64,000 nucleotides of DNA from assembly GCA_035999765.1 (NCBI GenBank), contig CP108521.1:5084001-5148000 (forward strand). Reading direction: 5' to 3'. This stretch comes from Streptomyces sp. NBC_01231 (lineage in GTDB: Bacteria > Actinomycetota > Actinomycetes > Streptomycetales > Streptomycetaceae). The notes under the pieces are model-generated. The model searched no databases. It was not told the DNA's origin and was given only the letters and a program-made list of their open reading frames with translations. Of this stretch, positions 9,970-17,998 are shown piece by piece. The translations under genes and the position numbers were made by a program. Numbering within the stretch: position 1 is the first letter of the stretch; each line of letters starts with the position of its first letter.

Positions 9970-10503
9970 ATGCGTGGACTTATCCTGACGGGCCCTTTGG
10001 GCGTTGGAAAGACCACAGCTCAGCGAATCCTGATAGAGCAATATGACTTCTGGAGCCCAAGTGAAGCAACAACACGAAAAGCAGAAGAAAGAGAAAGCCA
10101 TTTGACTACCCATTCACTAGATACCTTCACCGCCCTCGTGAAGGCTCGCAAGCTTGCCTTCCCCATGGAATTTGCAGGCAACTGGTATGCGTGGCACTCG
10201 GAAGACCTTACTCGAATGATGAACGAACCCGGCAAAGCTGTCGTAAACGTCAGACCTTACACTGCGCTAGCAATGTCCGCGATACTCCCAGACATGCTGC
10301 CGGTTTGGCTCTGGTTGCCCGATGAAGAACTGATGCGACGTCGTTTGAGTCGCACGGATCAACGCGACAGAGACGAAAGTATGAGGATGCGGCGCGAAGT
10401 AAGAGACGCAGAGGATGCCGGGTACGAGCGGATGTTTGACCGCCGATACCAAGCCCAACCCGATCTCATCAAGAACCTTCTCGATTTGGCGAATAGCGAG
10501 TAA
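9970..10503 (+). CDS. Guanylate-kinase-like P-loop nucleotide kinase
   Basis: 177-residue P-loop protein. Walker A GPLGVGKTT is at residues 8-16. ATTRKAEERESH, then AFPMEFAGNWYAW, follow the order of the NMP-binding part of guanylate kinases (ATTRxxR...E...G.YY). VWLWLPDEELMRRRLSRT resembles the lid region with its arginines. It is therefore probably a (d)NMP or modified-nucleotide kinase rather than housekeeping Gmk, which is better conserved. First gene of a tight AT-richer operon; the next ATG comes three bases after its stop. Confidence 0.7.
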   Translation: MRGLILTGPLGVGKTTAQRILIEQYDFWSPSEATTRKAEERESHLTTHSLDTFTALVKARKLAFPMEFAGNWYAWHSEDLTRMMNEPGKAVVNVRPYTALAMSAILPDMLPVWLWLPDEELMRRRLSRTDQRDRDESMRMRREVRDAEDAGYERMFDRRYQAQPDLIKNLLDLANSE

Positions 10504-10506
10504 GCG

Positions 10507-11862
10507 ATGAAAGCCAGTGGGACATGTAAGCAAGCATGGGATTCCGCAGTAGACGAGCAAGATCTAGACATCTGGATCGAGCATCTTGATCGCGTAGATG
10601 TAAGCGATCACTTCTCATTTTTGCTGGCACGCGATGCCCTTCGAATAGGCTTCAATGAAGCCGATTTCCCGACCTGGATCCAACACGTAAACTCGCTTGA
10701 TGATCTGTCCCTATTCGAAGCTCTGCGAGATCCCACTACGGACGTTCAGTCTCGCTTGGCAGTGGTCACATATGACCGCTGGATCAATTCCATCCGACGC
10801 ATATTGACAGATCCTCCCGTAAATGGACTTCCACAACAAGGAGTAGTTCAATATTTTTCGGATGGCCTGGAATTCAACGTCCTTCTTGGCTTTCGTCGTA
10901 CGGGAACGACGGTGGAAATTCGAGGGCTTCTCGCGATACCGAATCCCACAGCTTACGCTGACCCAATTCTCGCTCTTCGCTATGCGCGGAACACCGGGCA
11001 GCTTGAACTCTTGCGTAGATCCTTGTACAGCAGACACAAGGTACTGATACAGAGGAATACGCTACTCCACGTGGACCGAGAAGCTTCGGGTGATGTGTTC
11101 GGTCCTACCATAGACACGCTGCTGTTGAATGACTGGATGTTCGACGAGCGATATCTTCCACAAAGAACACAGGCAAATAGCTACTTGTTCGAAGAAACGC
11201 TAACAGCTGCCGCAACAACCGAAAGTCTAAAGCATGGCACTTCACTTCTTGAGATAGGTTGCGGTAATGGTCTATTGACCGCCACTTTTGCTCGAAACGA
11301 AGCGCGGATCAGTCGGATTGCAGCAATTGATATTTCCATGGCAGCTGTGGGCACTACGTACAGAAACGCCGCTCTTCAACGTCACTTGCATCGCGGGGTA
11401 ATTGGGGACCGGGGCAGGTTCATAGCAGCTCAATACGATATTAGCGCCGTTCCCCACACCAACGATGTGGTTCTTTGTAACCCACCTTATGTTCCGCTCC
11501 CCGAGGATAAGAAGATCGTTTCGCAACTCCATCCTATGGCCAAAGCTACATTGGGCACAGATCTTCTTTGCCAGGTGGTGAGGGATGCACCCACGCTAGT
11601 TGACTCACACGGCCACCTCGCCATCGTTATGAGTGAATTGGCTTTGCCTGAACTCGAGCATTCTATTCCCACCGGCTGGAGTGTGGAGAAACAGAGAAGC
11701 ATGCGAGTTCCCTTCCGACTAGAGACCGCAAGTGAGACATACGCCCCAGAGTACGTTGATTGGCTGGTAAAGAATCGCGGACTGACGCTCTCAGGCACCT
11801 CCCAAAGTCCAGCGTATGAGCACGATATTTCCATCCTTCTGATCAAGCCGCTCAGCGATTAG
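10507..11862 (+). CDS. SAM-dependent methyltransferase with NPPY motif
   Basis: 451-residue protein with an unassigned N-terminal 200 residues and a Rossmann methyltransferase domain. Motif I is LLEIGCGNGLLT (about 247-258) and motif IV is CNPPYVPLP (about 324-332). NPPY is the catalytic motif of enzymes that methylate amino nitrogens (adenine N6, glutamine, as in PrmC/HemK). The spacing of motif I before motif IV is as in PrmC-type and gamma-class enzymes. No DNA-recognition domain is recognisable, so a small-molecule, nucleotide or protein target is possible. Second gene of the operon; its stop overlaps an AGGAGG that serves the next gene. Confidence 0.75.
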   Translation: MKASGTCKQAWDSAVDEQDLDIWIEHLDRVDVSDHFSFLLARDALRIGFNEADFPTWIQHVNSLDDLSLFEALRDPTTDVQSRLAVVTYDRWINSIRRILTDPPVNGLPQQGVVQYFSDGLEFNVLLGFRRTGTTVEIRGLLAIPNPTAYADPILALRYARNTGQLELLRRSLYSRHKVLIQRNTLLHVDREASGDVFGPTIDTLLLNDWMFDERYLPQRTQANSYLFEETLTAAATTESLKHGTSLLEIGCGNGLLTATFARNEARISRIAAIDISMAAVGTTYRNAALQRHLHRGVIGDRGRFIAAQYDISAVPHTNDVVLCNPPYVPLPEDKKIVSQLHPMAKATLGTDLLCQVVRDAPTLVDSHGHLAIVMSELALPELEHSIPTGWSVEKQRSMRVPFRLETASETYAPEYVDWLVKNRGLTLSGTSQSPAYEHDISILLIKPLSD

Positions 11863-11872
11863 GAGGCTGCTC

Positions 11873-12364
11873 ATGTCTTCCCATGACCCTATGCTCGTCT
11901 TGCGGTTTCGCGACATTGGAGTGGCCCCTGGCGGGACCATAAAAAAGCATAGAAGAGTAATCTCTGAACACGAATATTGTTGGTGGGGCTGGCTCTACAG
12001 GGAGTATGAGAAAAACCCCCACGTGCGCCTAGGCCAGTTGATCGCTCACCCCATGACCATAGGCCTGTATGACACCGGGCAGGGGAAGGTTTATAGGGCC
12101 AACTGCATTGAACTCTATGCGGCCGCTCGACCTATCAGTTCGCCCGAGCTGGATTTGACACCGGGCTACTACACGGGTCAGCTTGCGCCGGCTTGGTTTA
12201 AGTTGTCCTCTATCGAGGATGCCGATGAAGATCTAGTTGTTGGTCGTGTCTGTACCGAACTGCCTTCGGCCTCCGCTGGCTGCTTTACGGATCTGGAAGG
12301 AAAACGCGTATCGGCGCTCCCGGACTTGCGACGCCAAGACGTCACCTTGTGGGTACTCTCATGA
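11873..12364 (+). CDS. Unknown protein with conserved-looking aromatic motifs (CWWGW, LTPGYY, PAWF)
   Basis: 163-residue protein that I cannot assign. It begins MLVLRFRDIGVAPGGTI, then EHEYCWWGWLYREY, and ends RRQDVTLWVLS. In between it has LDLTPGYYTG and QLAPAWFKLSSIED. The clustered Trp/Tyr motifs and beta-rich pattern suggest a compact ligand-binding or sensor domain. No signal peptide or membrane segment is seen. AGGAGG overlapping the previous stop is its ribosome site, and its own TGA overlaps the next ATG (ATGA), so it is translated together with the methyltransferase and the HAD hydrolase. Confidence 0.7.
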   Translation: MSSHDPMLVLRFRDIGVAPGGTIKKHRRVISEHEYCWWGWLYREYEKNPHVRLGQLIAHPMTIGLYDTGQGKVYRANCIELYAAARPISSPELDLTPGYYTGQLAPAWFKLSSIEDADEDLVVGRVCTELPSASAGCFTDLEGKRVSALPDLRRQDVTLWVLS

Positions 12365-13281
12365 CTACGGAATGCCTCTTCTTGGATCTTGATAACACTC
12401 TCTATGATTGGCTCGACTATTTCGCTCCCGCCTTTAGAGGGCTGTGTCTCCGAATAAGCGAAATGTCGGGAGTGAAAGTTAATAGTTTGTACGAGGACTT
12501 TCGCGAAGTATTCGCCGAGCATGGCACTGTCGAATATAGCTTCGCCGTTCAGGAAGTCGCCAGTCTTCGAATTTTGCATCCCGGCTGGCGTGGATCTGAC
12601 ATTGTCAACTACTACCGACCAGCATTGGATGTATTTCAACACCGGCGGCGAAATCTCCTAAGACTGTACGGCGGCGTAAGGGAAGGTATCCAATCCCTTC
12701 GCGGACTTGGGATCCGGTGCGTGGCAGTCACCGATGCCCATAGATTCCAGGCAGCGAACAGGCTCAGACAGTTGAAGCTAGATAACTTGCTGTCCGGCTT
12801 GGCATGTCGGCCGGACCATAGGAATGTGTCAGAGGCAGAGATCGCGCGCATTAGAAGATTTCCGGCCGACCGGTATTCGTCGCGAATTTCAGAGTTTGTT
12901 TTCCCATCGCATCTTCGTAAGCCAGACCCTCGCATTCTGCTGTGGCTGATGGAACAACTGTCTTTGCGACCGAATCAATGTGCCTACGTAGGGGATAGTT
13001 TAAGGAACGATATTAAAATGGCTCAGTCCGCAGGCGTCCGAGACTGTTGGGCGGCATACGGGGCGCGATATGCTCCGATGAATATGGCGACACTTACACG
13101 TATCACCCACTGGGACAGTGTCAGCGTTCAAGCTGCACTTCAGCCTGCGCATTTGGGAATCACGCCAACATGTGTGGCTAGATCATTTCAAGATGTAGTG
13201 AGATTCGCTGCCCTCCGAGTCAACTCCCCTTCAAGCACTTCCGTCTCGCGGGTTTCGACTCTGCTTGAGCAAGGACTGTGA
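12361..13281 (+). CDS. HAD-superfamily hydrolase
   Basis: 306-residue phosphatase-type protein with all four HAD motifs: I FLDLDNTLYDW (Asp nucleophile at residue 9 and Asp11), II VAVTDAH, III HLRKPDPRILL (Lys) and IV YVGDSLRNDIKMA. It has a helical cap between motifs I and II, and about 65 extra C-terminal residues. The ATG at 12361 overlaps the upstream stop (ATGA); a GTG at 12349 is possible. A TTA leucine codon (13000-13002) sits inside motif IV, so in Streptomyces translation would need the bldA tRNA. The substrate is unknown; the kinase and methyltransferase partners suggest a nucleotide-like phosphate. Confidence 0.8.
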   Translation: MTTECLFLDLDNTLYDWLDYFAPAFRGLCLRISEMSGVKVNSLYEDFREVFAEHGTVEYSFAVQEVASLRILHPGWRGSDIVNYYRPALDVFQHRRRNLLRLYGGVREGIQSLRGLGIRCVAVTDAHRFQAANRLRQLKLDNLLSGLACRPDHRNVSEAEIARIRRFPADRYSSRISEFVFPSHLRKPDPRILLWLMEQLSLRPNQCAYVGDSLRNDIKMAQSAGVRDCWAAYGARYAPMNMATLTRITHWDSVSVQAALQPAHLGITPTCVARSFQDVVRFAALRVNSPSSTSVSRVSTLLEQGL

Positions 13282-13652
13282 GCACCCGCAAGAGCCGGTC
13301 GCGCTGGCAGAGGAGACCGAGCCAGAGCAGACGAGCTTCCCAAGCTGAGGTCTCGCGCAAGGTCGAGACGAGTCGGCCGCGGCTTCCTCTGGTCAACAAC
13401 ACAAGCCGGTACCGTGGCTGATGCTGGCGGGGTGCAGCGAGGCATACGCGTGAGTGGTCCGCTGACTCACCCACCGTCGTGGCTGACTGTCGTCAGTTGA
13501 GGTTCGTGCCACATGCTGGGGCCAGCCACAGTCAACAGGCTTATCTCGCCGTCTAGTTCTCGACAGCCTGACCAGGTATCGAAGCCTCAGCTCATCGGCA
13601 CGATCCCCCCGCCTCTCTCCTAAAGCAAGGGCCGCAAGATCTAAGAATCCAC
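13282..13652. other. Intergenic between convergent operons
   Basis: 371 bases between the HAD gene and the end of hsdR. No credible gene or clear hairpin was found. Base composition returns toward the genome average here. Confidence 0.4.
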
Positions 13653-16600
13653 CTACTGATCGACCGCTGCTTCGTAGAAGGCATCCGCGAGGGCGACGAT
13701 GATCGAGTTGATAGCCGGCCCGTCGGTGAAGAAGTAGTCAGCCATCGTGTTGTGGGCGTCCTGGTTGTCCGCGACGGCCTCCGTAACGGCTGCTTGGAAG
13801 TCTTGCGACTCCACGAACTGCTTCCTTGAGTTCACCTTGGCCTGCTTGATCAGGTTCGGGTCGGCGAGCAACCGTAGGACGAGTCCCTGCACGAACTCCC
13901 GGACCTGGGACTCGGCGAACGATTCGGCGCCGAAAAGGTCGTTCATCTTGTCTATGACGACCTGGAGCGCGACGTACTTCGGATCCTTCTTCACTCCCGT
14001 GCCAGCTGCGCTGATGCCCTTCAGTTGCCCGTCACCCACGAGTGAGATGTCGACCGGGATTGCCTTGTTGTGCTTGACCCCAACCAGCACCACGTCTGAG
14101 AGGTCCACGTCGGCCGCCCAAGCGGACTCGGCGATGACCTTCTCCAGCAGGCGCAGGAAGATCGAGAGCATCTCCATGTAAGGGTCGCCGTAGTCGACGA
14201 TCTGGGACATAAAGTCATAGAGACGTACGTAGGTGGAGACATCCTTGCGGAATAGGTCGAGCGCGTTGAGAGCGACCGTGTCCTCTTCCTCGATCGCCCG
14301 CGCGTAGCGGCGCCGGAAGTCGTGCTGTGCCGGGCTGATCGCCGCCGAGAGTGCGTTGTTGCCCTTCCGGGTCACCCACAGCTCGGCGACCTTGCGAACG
14401 TCGTCCTCGGTGTAGATTCCGGCGTGGGCAAGCTTGTTAGCCAGGTGGACGACGACGTACGGATCGGTCTCGGTTTCCAGGGTCGCGTTCTTGAAGTACG
14501 GCTCGAAGGCTGCCTTGATGTCCTCGGGCTTGTTGGCGAAGTCGATGACGAACGTCTTGCGTTTCTGCTCCCCACCAGCGGTGCGATGGGTGCGGTTGAG
14601 CCGCGAGAGCGTCTGCACCGCGGTGACCCCTGACAGCTTCTTGTCTATGTACATCGCCGAGAGTAAGGGCTGGTCGAAGCCGGTCTGGAACTTGTTGGCG
14701 ACCAGCATGATCTTGTACGTCTCGCCCTTGAATGCGGCTGCCAGGTCAGCCCCGGCGCCGGGGTTCATGTTGGCCTCGGTGAACTCGTCGTCCTTCGACG
14801 GCTGCGGGCCCCAGTCGCTGTGCCAGGTCTCGTCCTCGGCCATCGTCACCCCGGCGGAGAAGGCGACCAGGGTGCGGTAGTTGTACGAGGCGTCCTCGGT
14901 GCGGCGCCTGGCGATGTAGGCGTCGATGGCCACCTTGTACTTCACCGCGGACTTGCGCGAGTCGGTCACCACCATCGCCTTCGCCTTGCCTTCAAGGAGG
15001 TAGGCAACGTTGGCGTGGAAGTGCTCGACGATGATCCGCACCTTCTGGCTGATATTCGTCGGGTGGAGCTGCACCCACCGCATCAGGCCCTTGCGGGCGG
15101 CGGCCTCCTCAACCTCTCCACCGTCACCGCTCTCGGCCCTGCCGGCGATCTTCAACGCGGTGTCGTAGGACTGATAGCCCTTGAGCACGTCGAGGATGTA
15201 GCCCTCCTCGATCGCCTGCTTCATCGAGTACAGGTGAAACTCGCGCGGCTTCCCATCGGCATCCTTGCGGCCGAACAGTTCGAGGGTCTTGTTCTTCGGC
15301 GTCGCGGTGAAGGCGAAGTAGGAGATGTTCTCCGACTCGGCCCGCTCGGTCATCTCCGAGGCCAGTACCGACTCCACATCGAGCTCGCCGCCCTCCTCTA
15401 TCTCCTTGACCTCCTCCGCCGTCAGCACCTGCTTCAGCTTCGAGGAGATCTGACCCGACTGGGAGGAGTGCGCCTCATCGGCGATGACGGCGAACCGCTT
15501 GCCTTTCAGGCCGGCATCGGTCCGGATCTCGTCCAGCGCATGCGGGAAGGTCTGCACCGTCACCGCGATGATGAGCTCACCGTTCTTCAATGCCTGTGCC
15601 AGCAGACCCGACTTCGACTTCGCGCCGGCCTTGCGGACGTCCTCGGGGCTGATAGTTGCGACGATCTTGCCCGTGCCGTCGATCTGCCGGATCGCATCCT
15701 GCAGCTGAGAGTCGAGCACGGTACGGTCCACGACCACGATGACCGAGTCGAAGACCTTCCGATCATCGACATGCAGCCGCGCCAGCCTGTGGGCCGTCCA
15801 GGCGATGGTGTTCGTCTTCCCCGACCCGGCCGAGTGCTCAATCAGGTACCGCTGCCCAACACCCTCCTCCTTCACCGCCTCAACGATGCTCGTGACGGCC
15901 TCCCACTGGTGGAACCGCGGGAAGAGCATGCTCGTACGCCGCACCGGCGTGCCGGTAGTGACGTCCCACTCTTCCTTGGTCTGCACGATCATCAGCCGCC
16001 CGATGATGTTCAGCCAGGCGTGTTTCTCCCAGACGCGTTCCCACAGGTACGCCGTCGACGACCGTCCGTCCGCGCCGGGCGGGTTGCCAGCACCGCTGTC
16101 AAAGCCGATGTTGAACGGCAGGAAGTGGGTCTTCTCCCCCTCCAGCCTGGTGGTCATCGCCGCGCGGTCGTTCGAGACCGCAAAGTGGACCAGAGCACGG
16201 TGTCCGAAGGACAGCAGCGGCTCGCGCCGCCCCTTAGTCAGTGGGTTGCGGTCCTGCTTGTACTGGTTGATCGCCTCATCCAGCGACTGGGTGAAATCGG
16301 TCTTCAACTCCACCGTGGCCACCGGAAGACCGTTGACGAAGAACACCAGATCGAGGATGCGCTGGTCGGCGGTCGAGAAGTGCACCTGCCGCACCACCCG
16401 CAACCGCATCGCCTCGTAGTGCGCCGTCGTGGTCTCGTTAAGCGACGTCTCCGGACGGAACTGCGCCATCTTCAACCGACCACCGCCGATGTACTGCACC
16501 CCGTTACGCAGGATGTTCAGCGTCCCACCGCCATGTTCCTGCGGCCGGTCGAGCGCCGAGGTCAGCACGTCGAGGAACTTCGCCTGCGACCCTGCCGCCT

Positions 16601-16784
16601 TCAACGCCTTCTCGTACGCCGGCCTCTGCGTCTTCTCCAGCCACGCGAACAGATCAGCGGGGAACAGCGCCCGCTCCTGATCGTACTCACCACCGTCACG
16701 GTCGTTCTTCGAGTACAGCCAGCCGTGATCCCGCAGGTATTCGCAGATCTCCGTCTCGAATACCACCTCGTTGTGGTCAGCCAT
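13653..16784 (-). CDS. hsdR: Type I restriction enzyme, R (motor/nuclease) subunit HsdR
   Basis: 1043-residue subunit that cuts DNA after ATP-driven translocation. The nuclease PD-(D/E)XK-type motif is LDLVFFVNGLPVATVELK (about residues 145-162, D..ELK). Walker A EHSAGSGKTN is at about 318-327, and DEAH in FAVIADEAHSSQSG at about 437-440. Later helicase motifs include FAFTATPK and QTGFDQPLLSAMYIDKKL. Last gene of the hsdM-hsdS-hsdR operon. The ATG at 16784 overlaps the hsdS stop (TGATG); a GTG three bases upstream is also possible. Length and motifs look intact, so it is likely functional. Confidence 0.95.
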   Translation of the reverse strand: MADHNEVVFETEICEYLRDHGWLYSKNDRDGGEYDQERALFPADLFAWLEKTQRPAYEKALKAAGSQAKFLDVLTSALDRPQEHGGGTLNILRNGVQYIGGGRLKMAQFRPETSLNETTTAHYEAMRLRVVRQVHFSTADQRILDLVFFVNGLPVATVELKTDFTQSLDEAINQYKQDRNPLTKGRREPLLSFGHRALVHFAVSNDRAAMTTRLEGEKTHFLPFNIGFDSGAGNPPGADGRSSTAYLWERVWEKHAWLNIIGRLMIVQTKEEWDVTTGTPVRRTSMLFPRFHQWEAVTSIVEAVKEEGVGQRYLIEHSAGSGKTNTIAWTAHRLARLHVDDRKVFDSVIVVVDRTVLDSQLQDAIRQIDGTGKIVATISPEDVRKAGAKSKSGLLAQALKNGELIIAVTVQTFPHALDEIRTDAGLKGKRFAVIADEAHSSQSGQISSKLKQVLTAEEVKEIEEGGELDVESVLASEMTERAESENISYFAFTATPKNKTLELFGRKDADGKPREFHLYSMKQAIEEGYILDVLKGYQSYDTALKIAGRAESGDGGEVEEAAARKGLMRWVQLHPTNISQKVRIIVEHFHANVAYLLEGKAKAMVVTDSRKSAVKYKVAIDAYIARRRTEDASYNYRTLVAFSAGVTMAEDETWHSDWGPQPSKDDEFTEANMNPGAGADLAAAFKGETYKIMLVANKFQTGFDQPLLSAMYIDKKLSGVTAVQTLSRLNRTHRTAGGEQKRKTFVIDFANKPEDIKAAFEPYFKNATLETETDPYVVVHLANKLAHAGIYTEDDVRKVAELWVTRKGNNALSAAISPAQHDFRRRYARAIEEEDTVALNALDLFRKDVSTYVRLYDFMSQIVDYGDPYMEMLSIFLRLLEKVIAESAWAADVDLSDVVLVGVKHNKAIPVDISLVGDGQLKGISAAGTGVKKDPKYVALQVVIDKMNDLFGAESFAESQVREFVQGLVLRLLADPNLIKQAKVNSRKQFVESQDFQAAVTEAVADNQDAHNTMADYFFTDGPAINSIIVALADAFYEAAVDQ

Positions 16785-17998
16785 CACGCCACCTCGCGTA
16801 CGTCGATCTGCCCCGTCACCGCCGCCGTGATCAGCGCCGACCGCCGCTCCCTGGAGAGCTCGATGAACCGCTCGGCCTCGGCGATGAGCGTGTCGATCTT
16901 TGCGGTCTGCTCATCCAAATACGCAGCGATCCGCCGCTGTTCATGGATCGCCGGGAGCGGGATGGGTGTCCGGGCCAAGGTGCCGAGGTTCAGCCGGCGG
17001 AACGTCGCGCCCATGATCTGGTAGTCCCAATACTCAGCCGTCTGCCGTGACAGTAGCGCCCACACGATAAATCTCGTGTCGACCAGATCCGGCCGCAGTG
17101 CAACTCGCACCGTATCTTGCGTCAGATTCGCACCAGCCAAGTCGTCCGACACGACGGCCACCTTCCCGTACGCCGGACCGATCGAAACGACCACGTCGCC
17201 ACCCTCGAGAACTGACCGCTTGTACGCGCCCGCGATCTCAGGTGCTGTCGTTCGCAGGGCACCCCTATTCGGGGATACGCCTTCGCCAAGGATGTCCGAC
17301 GGTCCGATGTAAACAACCCCACCGTCGACCGGCTCACCACACTGCAGAATGCCGTAGGTCATCGGCCGATCATGATCGACCAGTCGGCGCAACTGGGTCT
17401 GCTCGTAGCCGTCCAATGCCTCAGCGACTGTCGCCACGCGACGATCGCGGAGCATCTCGATCAGCCGCTGCTGCTCCCCGATGAGCGTGTCGATGTGTGC
17501 CGTCTCGCGGTCCAGGTAGTTCGCGATGACGCGCTGTTCTTCGGGCGGCGGCAATGCGACGGGGAGCGCGCGGATCGCCGACACGTTGATGCGACGGAAC
17601 GTGGAGCCGATCATCGCTGACTCGACAGCGTAGTTCGCTTCTGCCCCCACCAGTGCGTACCGCAGGAACGTCGGATCGACCTCCGAAGTCCTTCGAAGAA
17701 GGACCGTTTCCTGGCCAACAGCGAACTCGGGGGTACCTGGGGCCACAGCTGATACCAGGCCCACTGACACGTTACGGATGAACAACAAGTCACCGGTACG
17801 CGGCGCGCGGTCGGACGCGCGCAGGTGATCAAAGAATTCCTGGGTCGTGTATTTGCAATGAGACAGGTCGACATACGCGCCCTGGCACTCTCGGATACTC
17901 GCGACCGGAAATCGGCGGTCATCGTCAACGAACGGGGCAGTGACATGGGCACAATCAATGACATCAACGAGCCGCCTGAGCGGAACAGTCGTCGTCAT
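16784..17998 (-). CDS. hsdS: Type I restriction-modification specificity subunit HsdS
   Basis: 404-residue protein that chooses the target sequence for both methylation and cutting. It has two target-recognition domains, each followed by a conserved helical spacer: EEQRVIANYLDRETAHIDTL at about 150-170 and HEQRRIAAYLDEQTAKIDTL near the C-terminus. The two spacers are clearly repeats of each other, as expected for HsdS. Its ATG overlaps the hsdM stop by four bases. The recognition sequence cannot be read from the protein. Confidence 0.93.
   Translation of the reverse strand: MTTTVPLRRLVDVIDCAHVTAPFVDDDRRFPVASIRECQGAYVDLSHCKYTTQEFFDHLRASDRAPRTGDLLFIRNVSVGLVSAVAPGTPEFAVGQETVLLRRTSEVDPTFLRYALVGAEANYAVESAMIGSTFRRINVSAIRALPVALPPPEEQRVIANYLDRETAHIDTLIGEQQRLIEMLRDRRVATVAEALDGYEQTQLRRLVDHDRPMTYGILQCGEPVDGGVVYIGPSDILGEGVSPNRGALRTTAPEIAGAYKRSVLEGGDVVVSIGPAYGKVAVVSDDLAGANLTQDTVRVALRPDLVDTRFIVWALLSRQTAEYWDYQIMGATFRRLNLGTLARTPIPLPAIHEQRRIAAYLDEQTAKIDTLIAEAERFIELSRERRSALITAAVTGQIDVREVA

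Noticed and set aside
9970..10503. Housekeeping guanylate kinase
   Set aside because: The P-loop and region order fit, but the sequence is divergent, the gene is AT-rich and lies on a mobile element; a core gmk is expected elsewhere.
14820..17024. 734-codon plus-strand frame
   Set aside because: It lies wholly opposite hsdR and the end of hsdS, which have full motif support.
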